DNA of 64,000 nt from Candidatus Desulfosporosinus nitrosoreducens (GCF_030954495.1 NZ_JAVHUW010000034.1:57485-121484), one strand, 5' to 3'. Positions 1 through 9,319 are shown, counted from the first letter of the stretch. Notes: generated from the letters alone by a model not told the origin. Numbers and translations are program-made.

Positions 1-752
1 GTGTAAGGAAGCGCGGTATTTTGAAGTTCGGATACCAAATACGAACGTAACGGTCCCTCTCCTATGATTAGAAGGTGAAGCTTCGGAAATCCTTTATAAA
101 GCTCCTGGGCTGCCCGAACTAAATTTATTTGACCTTTGGTGGGATGTAAGCGGCCCATGGTTCCCAAAACGAAAGCATCGTCCGCAATCCCCCACTGGCT
201 GCGAAACCGGTTTCGTGAGGCGGAGTAATCAGCTAAAGGGATAGGGGCCTGTCCGTTATAAATAGTTTTTATACGTTTTCCGCCTCTGGAAGTGACTTCA
301 TGGGAAAGATATTGAGAAACGGCAATAATGCCTGAAGTCAAGGGGAGAGTGATGCGGTCAAGACCGAGAGCGAGACCTGCCGACCAGGGGGAAAGATAGT
401 CGTGGGCGAGGGAGCTATGAAAGGTGGTTAGATTAGGAAGACCAAGCAATTTGGCGCCAATTCTCCCCAGAAGGTTGGCACGTGAACCATGGGTATGAAC
501 AAGGTCAATTTCCTGTTGCCGAATCCAGCGCATAAGGCCGGGAAGGAGGGAAAGATCAAGGGGGTGGCGCATGGCAAAGGTTTGAGTCGGGATGAGTGGT
601 GCGGCGAGAGCTGCAAAGGGTCCTGGAGTGAGGCAAATTAAATAAGGGCAGAACTGGGAGCGGTCTAAATTTTGTAAAAGGGTTAAGACATGTTTTTCAG
701 CGCCTCCGATTTCACCGCCACCAATAATATGTAAAATTTTGTACTTTTTCAT
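1..752 (-). CDS. Glycosyltransferase family 4 (partial, 3' end outside window)
   Basis: Reading the minus strand gives an open frame that runs off the window edge (about 250 residues seen). It begins MKKYKILHIIGGGEIGGAEK, the glycine-rich N-terminal donor-domain start of GT4 (GT-B fold) enzymes. A VHTHGSRANLLGR segment follows at about residue 85, and further on LGTMGRLHPTKGQ, the typical opening of the C-terminal nucleotide-sugar-binding domain. It probably transfers a sugar from a nucleotide-activated donor to a cell-surface glycan or lipid. Another in-frame ATG lies at 764, with a GAAGGGA ribosome site very close to it, so the exact start is uncertain. It is divergent from fabZ. The acceptor cannot be told. 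Confidence 0.85.
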   Translation of the reverse strand, partial: MKKYKILHIIGGGEIGGAEKHVLTLLQNLDRSQFCPYLICLTPGPFAALAAPLIPTQTFAMRHPLDLSLLPGLMRWIRQQEIDLVHTHGSRANLLGRIGAKLLGLPNLTTFHSSLAHDYLSPWSAGLALGLDRITLPLTSGIIAVSQYLSHEVTSRGGKRIKTIYNGQAPIPLADYSASRNRFRSQWGIADDAFVLGTMGRLHPTKGQINLVRAAQELYKGFPKLHLLIIGEGPLRSYLVSELQNTALPY

Positions 753-910
753 AAGAGTTGTCATCTTCCCTTCAACCGGAAACTTGGGTATACTAGGTAT
801 AAAGGTTAAGGTATTAAGGTGTAAGAAGAGAAAACCATTCCATTCTCATAATATGATAAACGGATACCTAACTGCAACATTATATTGGACATATTCAAGG
901 AGGAGTTTTA

Positions 911-1348
911 GTGCTGCAAAGTCAAGAAATCCAGGAGATCATTCCCCACCGTTTCCCCTTTCTGTTGGTCGATCGCATCATTGAACTGGAGGAAGGGAAA
1001 AGAGCGGTAGGGCTTAAAAATGTTTCGATTAACGAACCCTTTTTCCAGGGGCATTTTCCTGGACATCCTATAATGCCGGGAGTTTTAATTTTAGAGGCTC
1101 TGGCTCAAGTAGGGGCTGTAACTATTTTAAAAATGCCCGAATACGCCGGCTTTTTGGGACTGTTTGCCGGTCTGGATGAGGTTAAGATACGCAGGCAGGT
1201 GATTCCTGGAGATCAATTGCGTTTAGAAGTCGAAGTCCTCAAGTTGCGCAAAACTTTCGGGGTAGCCAAAGGCAAGGCTTATGTGGGAGAAGAACTGGCG
1301 GTAGAAGGAGTCCTTAAATTTTTCCTTGAGAAGAACGCGGAACAGTGA
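911..1348 (+). CDS. fabZ: 3-hydroxyacyl-[acyl-carrier-protein] dehydratase FabZ
   Basis: A 145-residue protein of normal FabZ length. It dehydrates (3R)-hydroxyacyl-ACP to trans-2-enoyl-ACP in the type II fatty-acid elongation cycle, in the cytoplasm. The hot-dog fold signature is visible: [12 protein letters not shown] near residue 13, then [12 protein letters not shown] with the catalytic His at about residue 48, and the following LEALAQ segment carrying the catalytic Glu. The start is GTG, five bases after a strong AAGGAGGAG site. The stop overlaps the GTG start of the next gene by 4 bp, which suggests translational coupling. No other fab genes are nearby, so this copy is separated from a fab operon. 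Confidence 0.95.
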   Translation: MLQSQEIQEIIPHRFPFLLVDRIIELEEGKRAVGLKNVSINEPFFQGHFPGHPIMPGVLILEALAQVGAVTILKMPEYAGFLGLFAGLDEVKIRRQVIPGDQLRLEVEVLKLRKTFGVAKGKAYVGEELAVEGVLKFFLEKNAEQ

Positions 1349-3171
1349 TTGGCTTAACAAAAGAACAGGTCACCAGAGCTAGGAGCAGAACAGTAGGCTT
1401 CCTGGCTCTTTTTTTAATGCTTAGTGTTATCTACGGACTATATTTTGAACAGGAGTGGCTTTTCTTTGGGTTTGTTTTAGCACTCTATACTTTAAAGTCT
1501 TACCTAACACCAGGAATTAATTCTTTCTGGACGCTGAGCGTTACAGTAAGTTCCACGGATGCCCTGTTTCTGAGTATGATTTTGTGCTCTGCCTTTGGCC
1601 TCATTTATCCGGTGCGGGCTCAGGACGGCCTGATTGAAGTTCTGCGCTGGGGAATCTTATGGTCCATATTCCGCTTGGGAGCAAAGATTTCTGATGATGA
1701 AGCGGCTAAAGAACGTTTAATTCAATGGATCGTATTTATTGGCCTGACAGTAGCTTTATTGGGATGGCTTCCCTGGGTCGGCAAAATTGACGGACGGTTA
1801 AGTTCTGTGTTTGGTTATTCCAATGCAACGGCTGCATTTTTAGGCGCGGTACTTTTGCTGGGCTCCAGCCGGAAAGCAATAAGTCTGTTTTTAGGAATAT
1901 CTTTACTAGGCACAGGATCACGAGCGGGGATAGGACTTTTAATAGCGGTCTATTTAGTCCGGCAGGCTATGAAGCGGATTGGCCGGGGACACCGTTATTT
2001 TTTTTCAGAGCAACAGCAGCGTGTAAGGAAAGGAGTCTCGTTTAGATTATCCTTGGAAAGAACCGGGGCCTTGCTTCTGGGAATTGGCGGCTTAATCTTG
2101 ATGGCCTTTCGCTATCGGTCTGCTTGGGAGAATCTTGGGACTTGGGGATTTTCCTCGACAAGCTGGTTAGAGAGACTGGCTTATTATCAAGACGGACTTA
2201 AAATGGCCTGGCGTTTTCGCGGATTCCCCCGGGCTGGAGGCTGGCTGGCCTTTCCGACGGTACAGAACGTTCCCTATTGGACTTCGGACCCCCATTCGAG
2301 TTTCATTAATATCTTGTTGAATCAGGGGATTTGGGGGATTATCAGTATAGGAACCTGGACCAGCTTCACACTTTATGGTCTCAGGAAAGATCGGGTAAAA
2401 AACTTGCAGCGACAGGGATTCTCTGGAAAGCCTCGGAAAGTTTCCAACGATGATCACTTGGGAATGGCCTTAATTTTCCTGATTCTACATAGTCTTGTGG
2501 ACGCAGATTTTTCCTTCGGTGCCTTAGGCTGTTTGTTTTGGCTGCTTTTTGGCTGCCTCCAGAATAAAAATAGCCTTCGTATTTTCTCGTTCTCTTTGGC
2601 AAGAAGTAGTTTTGGTTTTAAACTATGGGCTAAAGGAATTCTTTTGCTGAGCCTCTGTCTATGCCTGGTTTGCGGCTATGCTCTTGTCAATCCTTCATTT
2701 TTAGGAAGAGAACAGGCCTGGAATAAATCAGCGCTGCAATGGCTAGAGCGGGACCCCGCCAAAAGCAAGGCTTTATGGGAACAAAGTTTAAATTGGGATC
2801 AGACGCAAATAGTTATCTTGAGGAAACAAACGGAGCTATCCTTCAGGCTTAAGAATACGGACGCCGGTTTGAAAAACGTGGAGAAAGCGCTGTCTTGGCA
2901 ACCGTTTGATTTGGAAGCATATGAATGGGCCCAAGCCGTTGTTTGGGAAGCTGCTGAGGCGCAACGCTCAACTCAGCCGAAGCTTGCCAAAACCCTCTAC
3001 CAGTGGGTGGAAAATGTTCCGCAAAGAATTCGGGAACGTTCAGGCAGCCTTGATGAGTTTGACAAACATCTTTGGAAAGGATACAAGGAATTTCGTCCAA
3101 CCCAACATATCAGCCTTTTGGCCGAATATGCACGGCAAAGACAATTCACGCAACCCCTGCCCAAAACATAA
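1345..3171 (+). CDS. O-antigen ligase / Wzy-type polymerase family membrane protein
   Basis: A 608-residue integral membrane protein with roughly ten or more hydrophobic segments in the first 450 residues. Around residues 305-325 is a [17 protein letters not shown] stretch, which resembles the H-S-x-(F/Y) loop of the O-antigen ligase (Wzy_C, PF04932) family. The last 150 residues are soluble and helical, and look TPR-like (repeated Leu/Ala-rich helices). Such proteins ligate or polymerise lipid-linked glycans on the outer face of the membrane. The upstream glycosyltransferase fits a surface-polysaccharide role, although it is divergently oriented. The start is GTG, overlapping the fabZ stop. 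The exact substrate is unknown. Confidence 0.75.
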   Translation: MIGLTKEQVTRARSRTVGFLALFLMLSVIYGLYFEQEWLFFGFVLALYTLKSYLTPGINSFWTLSVTVSSTDALFLSMILCSAFGLIYPVRAQDGLIEVLRWGILWSIFRLGAKISDDEAAKERLIQWIVFIGLTVALLGWLPWVGKIDGRLSSVFGYSNATAAFLGAVLLLGSSRKAISLFLGISLLGTGSRAGIGLLIAVYLVRQAMKRIGRGHRYFFSEQQQRVRKGVSFRLSLERTGALLLGIGGLILMAFRYRSAWENLGTWGFSSTSWLERLAYYQDGLKMAWRFRGFPRAGGWLAFPTVQNVPYWTSDPHSSFINILLNQGIWGIISIGTWTSFTLYGLRKDRVKNLQRQGFSGKPRKVSNDDHLGMALIFLILHSLVDADFSFGALGCLFWLLFGCLQNKNSLRIFSFSLARSSFGFKLWAKGILLLSLCLCLVCGYALVNPSFLGREQAWNKSALQWLERDPAKSKALWEQSLNWDQTQIVILRKQTELSFRLKNTDAGLKNVEKALSWQPFDLEAYEWAQAVVWEAAEAQRSTQPKLAKTLYQWVENVPQRIRERSGSLDEFDKHLWKGYKEFRPTQHISLLAEYARQRQFTQPLPKT

Positions 3172-3196
3172 GTTGTAAGCAGGAGGTGAGGGCAGA

Positions 3197-3598
3197 ATGC
3201 TTTTGTGGGGTCTGGCTTTAGGGTCAATCATCGTATTATGGAAGGTTAGTTCTTGCTGGGAGTGGAGTATTCCGCCAAGATTTCAGGCGTTTTTGCAAAA
3301 AATGAAGGAGAACTTTAGCCGTGGAACACGAAGGCTGCTTTATGATTGGAAGGAATCGGGAGAGGGTGAACTGGAGAAAAGCTTCGGAGATTTGCAAAGA
3401 CAATATCCTTTTCTGAGGAAAAAGCATCAAGTTCCTATTTGGATCGAGGTTTGTTTACATCAAACTAAGGTGTCAGGGTTGGGAGAAAAGTACTTAGCAT
3501 GCCTTCAACGGCGTTTTCCGAACATTGAAATCTGCGTAAATCATCAACAGGTTGGCGGTAGTGACGATCAGGATAAAATGATCTCGGCGGGAGAATAA
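3197..3598 (+). CDS. Hypothetical protein with one N-terminal membrane segment
   Basis: 133 residues. An N-terminal hydrophobic stretch (about residues 1-17, rich in Leu, Gly and Ile) could anchor it in the membrane or be a weak signal. The remainder is basic and helical, and no motif is recognised. The start is ATG after a very strong AGGAGGTGA site at 3180-3188. It lies 25 bp after the O-antigen-ligase-type gene and 15 bp before comFA, so it is probably in the same transcript. It is too short and featureless to name. Good coding quality and position argue that it is real. Confidence 0.65.
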   Translation: MLLWGLALGSIIVLWKVSSCWEWSIPPRFQAFLQKMKENFSRGTRRLLYDWKESGEGELEKSFGDLQRQYPFLRKKHQVPIWIEVCLHQTKVSGLGEKYLACLQRRFPNIEICVNHQQVGGSDDQDKMISAGE

Positions 3599-3613
3599 GG
3601 AAAGAGGGTTTAT

Positions 3614-5323
3614 ATGCGCTTTTTTCTGGCGTTAAATGAAAGGGGTGACGTCAGTTTCTCTCCCTTTCAGGAGATGGACAAGCAGAACTCAGGAGTTAGA
3701 TACCTTAATACACCTCTGCCCTTAACGGCGATTCAAGCTGTTCAAGAGCAGATGAGAAGAAGAACATTTTACGGCTTCCGGCCCAAAGGAAAGAAGAGTG
3801 ACTATTCTAAAGCCAGGCTGCTTAAAGTGCTGGAAGAACGGAATTGGCCCATTCAAAACCCTGTCTGGGAAGAAAACGTCCCTTCATCAGACTGTAAGAC
3901 AGTTCAAACGGCGGAAATGACAAATTCCCAGTATCAGACCTTGGATCACCTTATCCGCGGCAGGCAACTTTCTCGGAGGGATTTGCAAGTATTGGCCCGT
4001 GAACTTAAAGTAGAAGAGGAGGCAATTATCAGATTTGCTCATGCTAATGTCAAAAAGGGGGAAGCTGAGTGGGTTCCGGCCGTGAAACCCCAGGGCAGAG
4101 GCTGGCAATGTCAACGCTGCGGGGAAAGAGATGTAGAAGAGTGGCCAAGTTGTTACGGCAGGGCAGCAACCTGCCCGAGCTGCAAAGCTCTCGGCCCAAG
4201 CACATCCCTGGGAGTTTTCTATCGTGACCGCCGTCCGTTGTTTGAAGATCTTAAAGAAGTTTTGTTTCAGCCTCATTGGGTGCTAACTGAAGCTCAAAGC
4301 CTGGCAAGTGCCCAAGTTTTAGAATTTATGAGCGCTACGTCACAGAACAAGGCGCTTCTCTGGGCAGCATGTGGTTCGGGAAAAACTGAAGTATGTTTCC
4401 CTGCCGCCGCTTGGGCGCTCAGGCAAGGAAGATCAGTGCTTTTTGCCGCGCCTCGCCAGGATGTCATTCATGATATAGCTCCCAGGTTAAAACGAGACTT
4501 CCCGGGGCTTGCGCTGCAAATACTGACAGGCTCTGTTCCCGTTCGATTTCAACAGGGAGGATTGGTTCTGGCGACAACCCACCAAGTTTTAAGGTTTTGG
4601 CAGGCTTTTGATGTGATTTTCCTTGATGAGATGGATGCCTTTCCTTATCAAGGCAGCCCTGCCTTGGAATGGGGCTTAAACCATGCGTTGCGCGCCCACG
4701 GGAAGTTGCTTTATCTCACGGCAACTCCTTCGCCTAAGGGGTTGAAAGAAATTCGGCAAGGGAACATGCGTCTTATCCAGCTGCCGGCACGGCACCATCG
4801 CTCCCCGCTGCCTGTGCCCACTATAGAGAAGCATTCTTCTGCTTTCGATCCTAAAACAAACCCTGTGCTTGACAAAGCCTGTTTTGAAGCACTGCACCGA
4901 GAGGGCCCTATCTTAGTATTTGTTCCTAAAATTTCCTGGATTCAGCCCTGGGTTAATCAATTCCGCCGCTATTTCCCGGATTGGCAGATTGACGGCAGCT
5001 TTAGCTCAGATCCGGGGCGCTCGCTAAAGCTTGAAAAACTACGCCGGAATGAGTTCGACCTTTTCGTGAGTACGACTATTTTAGAACGCGGGATAACTCT
5101 GGAAAGGATACAGGTTGTAGTCTTAGCCGCCGACCACTCTGTGTTTGACGAGCGCGCCTTGGTCCAAATGGCCGGGCGGGTGGGAAGAACCCGGGAAAAT
5201 CCAGGAGGGAACGTTGTATTTATGTCCCATGCGGAGTCACCGGGGATGAAGACGGCAATTCGCTGGATCGAAACACAGAACCGCTTGGCCCGGGAGCGGG
5301 GCCTTATTGATAATCCTTCGTAA
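3614..5323 (+). CDS. comFA: ComFA-type DNA helicase (competence protein)
   Basis: 569 residues. ComFA is a membrane-associated superfamily 2 ATPase that helps drive single-stranded DNA into the cytoplasm during transformation. A four-Cys zinc module at about residues 173-195 (CQRCGERDVEEW...CPSCKALG) precedes the helicase core, as in other ComFA proteins. Walker A is CGSGKTEV near residue 255, the motif II equivalent is FLDEMDAFPY near 337, and motif III is YLTATPS near 370. The C-terminal helicase motifs include TTILERGITL and QMAGRVGRT. It is followed after 11 bp by comFC, the usual pair. Many strains that carry comF genes have never been shown to be naturally competent. Confidence 0.93.
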   Translation: MRFFLALNERGDVSFSPFQEMDKQNSGVRYLNTPLPLTAIQAVQEQMRRRTFYGFRPKGKKSDYSKARLLKVLEERNWPIQNPVWEENVPSSDCKTVQTAEMTNSQYQTLDHLIRGRQLSRRDLQVLARELKVEEEAIIRFAHANVKKGEAEWVPAVKPQGRGWQCQRCGERDVEEWPSCYGRAATCPSCKALGPSTSLGVFYRDRRPLFEDLKEVLFQPHWVLTEAQSLASAQVLEFMSATSQNKALLWAACGSGKTEVCFPAAAWALRQGRSVLFAAPRQDVIHDIAPRLKRDFPGLALQILTGSVPVRFQQGGLVLATTHQVLRFWQAFDVIFLDEMDAFPYQGSPALEWGLNHALRAHGKLLYLTATPSPKGLKEIRQGNMRLIQLPARHHRSPLPVPTIEKHSSAFDPKTNPVLDKACFEALHREGPILVFVPKISWIQPWVNQFRRYFPDWQIDGSFSSDPGRSLKLEKLRRNEFDLFVSTTILERGITLERIQVVVLAADHSVFDERALVQMAGRVGRTRENPGGNVVFMSHAESPGMKTAIRWIETQNRLARERGLIDNPS

Positions 5324-5334
5324 GGAGTGAGCCT

Positions 5335-6075
5335 ATGATTACTCTGGCCCGGGAAAGCGCTAAAATAATCCGGTCCTTGTGGTACACAGCAGAGTCTGCC
5401 TGTGTGCTCTGCTCCGGAAAGCATGGCCCGATTTGTCCGGACTGTACCAGAGAATATCTCCATCCGGAATTAGGACGCTGTCTGAGGTGCGGCAAATTAA
5501 TAGTTCCGGAAAAAGTACTTTGCCTGGACTGCGAAATCGGTAAAGGGCCGAAGCAGCTTGAGAGGGTGGCGGTTTGGGGGCATTATTCCGGCGGTTTAAA
5601 GAGATTTATTCGAGAACTGAAATTTGCCTCGACACCTCTGCATTTTCAGAGGATTGCCCGGCCTTTGACGGATTGGGCCATTAAAGCGCTGCCTGCTGTC
5701 GATGGTGTTGTGGCGGTGCCCATGCACCCAGCACGATTGGCGGAACGGGGATTTAACCAGGCCGAAGTTATTGCTTCGCTGCTGCACTGGGAACTGGGGT
5801 TGCCCATTTTTCAAGGCTTGGAGAGAGTCAAACTAACCCCACCTCAAGTTGCGCTGTCCCGTCGGGAGCGGTTGTCTAACTTAAAAGGTGCTTTTGCTCT
5901 CCGGAAGCCAGATTCTTTTCAAGGGCGAGAGGTATGGATCGTTGATGATGTCACAACTACGGGCTCAACTTTAGAAGCTGTGGCCGAAGTGCTGAGGGGA
6001 AATGGAGCCAAAGCAGTGTACGGGTTCTGCCTGGCGGCAGGGCTCGAAAAAGTACTTGTGCCTTTGTCAGATTAG
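5335..6075 (+). CDS. comFC: ComFC-type phosphoribosyltransferase-like protein
   Basis: 246 residues. The N-terminal zinc-ribbon part has paired CxxC motifs (CVLC, CPDC, CLRC, CLDC at about residues 22-65). The C-terminal part is a type I phosphoribosyltransferase fold with the PRPP-binding loop VWIVDDVTTTGSTL at about residues 200-213. ComFC (ComF/GntX family) is needed for late steps of DNA uptake in naturally transformable bacteria. Its start is ATG, 9 bases after a TAAGGAGTGA site that overlaps the comFA stop. It is in one operon with comFA. Confidence 0.93.
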   Translation: MITLARESAKIIRSLWYTAESACVLCSGKHGPICPDCTREYLHPELGRCLRCGKLIVPEKVLCLDCEIGKGPKQLERVAVWGHYSGGLKRFIRELKFASTPLHFQRIARPLTDWAIKALPAVDGVVAVPMHPARLAERGFNQAEVIASLLHWELGLPIFQGLERVKLTPPQVALSRRERLSNLKGAFALRKPDSFQGREVWIVDDVTTTGSTLEAVAEVLRGNGAKAVYGFCLAAGLEKVLVPLSD

Positions 6076-6139
6076 CGTTATAATAACAAGTGGATGGGCA
6101 GAGCCTATTACATTTTTTTACGTAAGGGGAATATCTTTC

Positions 6140-6442
6140 ATGGCCTTTGAAGACAAAGATCTAGTATGTAAGGACTGCGGAGCGACTTTCATTTTCACAG
6201 CCGGAGAACAAGAATTTTACGCTGAAAAAGGGTTCGAAAATGAACCACAACGTTGCCGCGAGTGCCGCAATGCACGTAAAGCAAGCCGCAATTCTCAAGA
6301 GGGCAGATCGCGTGAAATGTTTACTGTAATTTGTGCGGACTGTGGTGTGGAAACGCAAGTTCCTTTCCAACCGACATCCGATCGTCCGGTATATTGCCGT
6401 GAGTGCTATCAACATCATCGCCCTGCTCGCGAACAATATTAA
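6140..6442 (+). CDS. Small double zinc-ribbon protein
   Basis: 100 residues with four CxxC pairs. The first ribbon is CKDCGATFIF...CRECRNARKA and the second is CADCGVETQV...CRECYQHHRP, in the style of the probable zinc-binding domains annotated as zf-trcl / CxxC-x17-CxxC proteins. The ATG at 6140 was chosen because an AAGGGG ribosome site lies 10 bases upstream. An in-frame extension back to 6002 would overlap comFC and has no such support. Each ribbon probably binds one Zn2+. Nucleic-acid or protein binding is likely but the function is unknown. A strong terminator follows. Confidence 0.85.
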   Translation: MAFEDKDLVCKDCGATFIFTAGEQEFYAEKGFENEPQRCRECRNARKASRNSQEGRSREMFTVICADCGVETQVPFQPTSDRPVYCRECYQHHRPAREQY

Positions 6443-6477
6443 TTCGCGTTTTTGACTTAAATAATTTGAAAATGACA

Positions 6478-6513
6478 AGCATTGGCTGAGGAAATCGGCC
6501 AGTGCTTTTTTTC
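6478..6513 (+). terminator. Rho-independent terminator after the zinc-ribbon gene
   Basis: A 12-bp stem (AGCATTGGCTGA pairing with TCGGCCAGTGCT, with G-U pairs) closes a 5-base loop and is followed by eight T. It ends the comF transcript. Confidence 0.9.
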
Positions 6514-6543
6514 TCGTTAACTTAGTTACAAGTGCTGTTGAAG

Positions 6544-6631
6544 TTACCCACAGGTATGGTCTGAGAAAACGTGTGTTTTTGACACTTATCCACATTATCC
6601 ACAGCTAGTTGTGTGTAACTTTAGGGGATAA
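6544..6631. promoter_or_regulatory. Cluster of DnaA-box-like 9-mers
   Basis: Two perfect TTATCCACA boxes lie head-to-tail without a gap at 6586-6603. TTACCCACA (one mismatch) is at 6544-6552. TGTGTGTAA (the reverse complement is TTACACACA) is at 6611-6619. A weaker TTATCC core occurs on the minus strand near 6625. TTATCCACA is the bacterial DnaA consensus. The cluster lies between a terminator and an ABC-transporter promoter and has no dnaA or dnaN nearby, so it is not an obvious oriC. Confidence 0.6.
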
Positions 6632-6715
6632 CTGGCCTGACAAACTTAAATTGGAGCGGAATTTATTAAAATCTTTAAGTACTTCGAAATAACCAGTGCT
6701 GAAGAAAATTAGGTA

Positions 6716-6744
6716 TTGAATAAATATGCAGGTATATGTATAAT
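6716..6744 (+). promoter_or_regulatory. SigmaA-type promoter for the amino-acid binding protein
   Basis: TTGAAT, a 17-base spacer, then TATAAT, about 90 bases before the start codon. The segment 6735-6750 covering the -10 box is nearly identical to the one at the permease promoter (7835-7850). Confidence 0.65.
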
Positions 6745-6834
6745 TGTAGAAACAAGGAAAAGCTGATGTATATTAGCCCGGCTTTAGAGGGAGTTAATTT
6801 AATGTCAGCACGCAAAATAGGGAGGAGAATTGTA

Positions 6835-7638
6835 ATGTTTAAACCAAAGTTTCAGGTAATTTTGGCTGGATTACTTAGTCTAAGTCTATTTGCTCTGGCG
6901 GGATGCGGAAGCTCCAGTGCGCCGGCACCATCCCAATCCTCTTCAACGCCTGCTCCCACTGAGAAGGTTCTCAAGGTAGGCTCCGACATCGCTTATGCCC
7001 CATTTGAATTTATGGACGAAAAGCAACAACCAACAGGATTTGATATGGAGCTTATTCAAGCCTTGGGAAAAGATATGGGGTACAAAGTTAATGTCGAGAC
7101 AGCTTCTTTCGATGGTTTAATTACCGCTCTGCAAGCCGGAAAGTATAATGCTGTAATTTCTGCTATGACGATCACGGATGACCGCGCCAAAAGTGTGACC
7201 TTTAGTAACAAATACTTTAAAGCCGTGCAGTATATCGCTATGAAAAAAGGAGCCAACTTTAAGACGCTAGAGGATTTAAAAGGTAAAAAGGTAGGAGTGC
7301 AGCTTAACACGACGGGTCAATTCGATGTTGAGGCTAAAGGAATCACTCCTAAGAAATATGACACAACTCCGGATGCACTCAACGACTTGCTTAATGGCGG
7401 CTTAGATGCCGTTGTCGCCGATGGTCCGGTTGTAATCTGGTTCCAGACCCAAAATGCCAGCGCTCAAATTGACGTGGCTCAAGCCGACGTCGATCCAGAG
7501 TACTATGGTATTGCCATGAAATTGGGAGATAAAGAGTTAGCTGACAAAATGAACGCTTCTTTGCAGAAATTGATGGATGACGGCACATACAATGCTATTT
7601 ATAAAAAGTGGTTTAAACAGGATGCTCCTAAATTCTAG
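6835..7638 (+). CDS. Polar amino-acid ABC transporter substrate-binding lipoprotein
   Basis: 267 residues from the ATG at 6835, which sits 7 bases after GGGAGGAG. The N-terminus is a lipoprotein signal with lipobox LAGC (Cys at about residue 22), followed by a Ser/Pro/Ala-rich linker. The mature part begins LKVGSDIAYAPFEFMD, the SBP_bac_3 (PF00497) hallmark, and continues with GFDMELIQALGKDMGY and YNAVISAMTITDDRAKSVTF. The family binds glutamine, histidine, arginine or related amino acids outside the cell and delivers them to a GlnPQ-type permease; the partners follow at 7936-9319. The exact amino acid cannot be decided. A terminator follows, so the permease genes have their own promoter. Confidence 0.93.
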   Translation: MFKPKFQVILAGLLSLSLFALAGCGSSSAPAPSQSSSTPAPTEKVLKVGSDIAYAPFEFMDEKQQPTGFDMELIQALGKDMGYKVNVETASFDGLITALQAGKYNAVISAMTITDDRAKSVTFSNKYFKAVQYIAMKKGANFKTLEDLKGKKVGVQLNTTGQFDVEAKGITPKKYDTTPDALNDLLNGGLDAVVADGPVVIWFQTQNASAQIDVAQADVDPEYYGIAMKLGDKELADKMNASLQKLMDDGTYNAIYKKWFKQDAPKF

Positions 7639-7663
7639 AAAACAACTCAAAAATAGAGAAAGA

Positions 7664-7696
7664 AAAGGCGCTTGGCTATAAGTGCCTTTTCTTTTT
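7664..7696 (+). terminator. Terminator between binding-protein and permease genes
   Basis: A 10-bp stem AAAGGCGCTT / AAGTGCCTTT with a 6-base loop and a T-rich tail. It should reduce readthrough into the permease genes, giving more binding protein than permease. Confidence 0.85.
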
Positions 7697-7710
7697 TAGA
7701 AGCCGACCAA

Positions 7711-7782
7711 CTAAGTCAGGAGTAAACGCAGCTTAGTTTCTAAAACTTCACGAACATCAGCAGGCAAATCAATTGTATACAT
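7711..7782 (-). pseudogene. Possible short gene remnant
   Basis: A 23-codon open frame on the minus strand (MYTIDLPADVREVLE...) with protein-like composition but no recognised family and no clear ribosome site. It may be a degraded gene end or chance. Low confidence. Confidence 0.15.
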
Positions 7783-7815
7783 GGTCTCATACTAGGGTTT
7801 TACCCCCTTTTTTGC

Positions 7816-7844
7816 TTGTATAAATTTAAGGGAGTATGTATAAT
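7816..7844 (+). promoter_or_regulatory. SigmaA-type promoter for the amino-acid permease operon
   Basis: TTGTAT, a 17-base spacer, then TATAAT, about 90 bases before the permease start. This is the same architecture and distance as the promoter at 6716-6744. Confidence 0.6.
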
Positions 7845-7935
7845 TTTAGACAGCGATTACGAAAGCCCAAGAATCTTGTAATCATTTTTCTTTTTCTAAT
7901 TTAATTTATTAAAAAAATGTTAAGGAGGATTTTCT

Positions 7936-8613
7936 GTGGGATTGAACTGGCAGGCAGCGATCGACAGCATCCCGATATTGAACCGTGCAGCCTTACTCAC
8001 ACTGGAACTTACGGCAGGGGCAGTTGCCATTGGAGTCGTCATCGGGCTTTTTATGGCTCTGGCGAGGCTGTCTGAAGTAAAGATTCTTCGTGGGGCCGCT
8101 ATTATTTATATAGATTTCTTTCGAGGCACCCCTTTATTGGTTCAAATTTTCTTAGTCTATTTTTTAATCCCTAAACTCCTCCATTGGCAAACGCTCCCGG
8201 ATAACTATCAATATATAGCCGGTATTATCGCTATGGGTCTCAACTCAGGGGCTTATATCGCTGAAATTTTTCGGGCGGGGATTCAATCCATTGACCGAGG
8301 ACAAACTGAAGCCGCCCGCTCTTTAGGAATGACCCACGCTCAGGCAATGCGTTATGTCATCCTTCCCCAGGCATTTAAGCGTGTAATTCCGCCGTTAGGA
8401 AATGAGTTTATTGCGTTGCTGAAAGATTCCTCCTTATTGTCGATTATTGCTATTGAAGAACTTTTTTACAGTGCCAAAATTATTGCGGGGCGAACGTTCC
8501 AACCGATTCCTATGTATATTGCGGCGGCTTTGTACTATCTTGTGATGACTCAGTTGATTTCTCAATGGGTTGCCTATATGGAGAGGAGGCTGGGCAAAAA
8601 TGATTTACGTTAA
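7936..8613 (+). CDS. Polar amino-acid ABC transporter permease
   Basis: 225 residues with about five hydrophobic segments. It carries the HisM/GlnP-type sequence [16 protein letters not shown] near residue 58 and the EAA loop [21 protein letters not shown] at about 134-154, which contacts the ATPase. The start is GTG after AAGGAGG. It forms the membrane channel for the amino acid bound by the lipoprotein encoded upstream, probably as a homodimer because only one permease gene is present. Its 3' end overlaps the ATPase gene by 14 bp. Confidence 0.93.
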   Translation: MGLNWQAAIDSIPILNRAALLTLELTAGAVAIGVVIGLFMALARLSEVKILRGAAIIYIDFFRGTPLLVQIFLVYFLIPKLLHWQTLPDNYQYIAGIIAMGLNSGAYIAEIFRAGIQSIDRGQTEAARSLGMTHAQAMRYVILPQAFKRVIPPLGNEFIALLKDSSLLSIIAIEELFYSAKIIAGRTFQPIPMYIAAALYYLVMTQLISQWVAYMERRLGKNDLR

Positions 8614-9319
8614 GAATTTGCATAAATCCTATGGCAAACTTGAAGTGCTTAAAGGAGTAGACTGTCATATCCGGGAAAAAGAGGTTGTGGTGGTCATTGG
8701 CCCGAGCGGTTCCGGAAAGAGCACTTTCTTGCGTTGCCTCAACAAGCTGGAAGAGCCGACAAGGGGTGAAATTATTGTCGACGGCATTCCGCTTAATTCT
8801 GAAGTAAACGTCAATGCGATTCGCAGAGAAGTTGGGATGGTCTTTCAACGCTTTAATTTATTTCCGCATATGACTGCGCTTCAGAATGTCGTTCTGGCAC
8901 CTGTAAAAGTACGGAATATGGATAAGGCCGAAGCCGAAAAGATTGGTCTGGAGTTACTAGCCAAGGTTGGCCTTTCCGATAAGGCTCATGAGTACCCTGA
9001 CCGCCTTTCCGGCGGTCAGCAGCAACGGGTTGCCATTGCCCGGGCTTTAGCCATGAAACCAAAGATTATGCTTTTCGATGAAACAACCTCAGCCTTGGAC
9101 CCGGAAATGGTCGGAGAGGTTCTTGCAGTTATGAAGGATCTGGCCCGTGAGGGTATGACTATGGTGGCCGTGACCCATGAAATGGGGTTTGCCCGCGAAG
9201 TTGGGGATCGAGTCATTTTCATGGATGAAGGGATCATTATGGAAGAGGGAGAGCCGAACGAAGTCTTTACTAATCCCAGGAATCCCCGAACCCAGGCATT
9301 TTTGAGTAAGATTCTATAG
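8600..9319 (+). CDS. Polar amino-acid ABC transporter ATP-binding protein
   Basis: 239 residues, the normal GlnQ/HisP length. Walker A is GPSGSGKST at about residues 32-40, the Q-loop is [10 protein letters not shown], the ABC signature is [15 protein letters not shown] at about 136, and Walker B is [14 protein letters not shown]; the switch His is in VTHEM. The ATG at 8600 is preferred over an upstream in-frame start because GAGAGGAGG lies 10 bases before it. It powers the permease encoded by the overlapping upstream gene. Note that Walker B reads FDETTS rather than the more usual FDEPTS, a variant also seen in amino-acid ABC ATPases. Confidence 0.95.
   Translation: MIYVKNLHKSYGKLEVLKGVDCHIREKEVVVVIGPSGSGKSTFLRCLNKLEEPTRGEIIVDGIPLNSEVNVNAIRREVGMVFQRFNLFPHMTALQNVVLAPVKVRNMDKAEAEKIGLELLAKVGLSDKAHEYPDRLSGGQQQRVAIARALAMKPKIMLFDETTSALDPEMVGEVLAVMKDLAREGMTMVAVTHEMGFAREVGDRVIFMDEGIIMEEGEPNEVFTNPRNPRTQAFLSKIL

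Noticed and set aside
2906..3231. Overlapping ORFs in other frames at the end of the O-antigen-ligase-type gene
   Set aside because: Shadows of the real frame with no ribosome sites and no family resemblance.
6002..6139. N-terminal extension of the zinc-ribbon protein
   Set aside because: It lies inside comFC in another frame; a good ribosome site supports the ATG at 6140.
6544..6631. Replication origin
   Set aside because: The DnaA boxes are few, and dnaA, dnaN, rpmH or an AT-rich unwinding region with them are not present.
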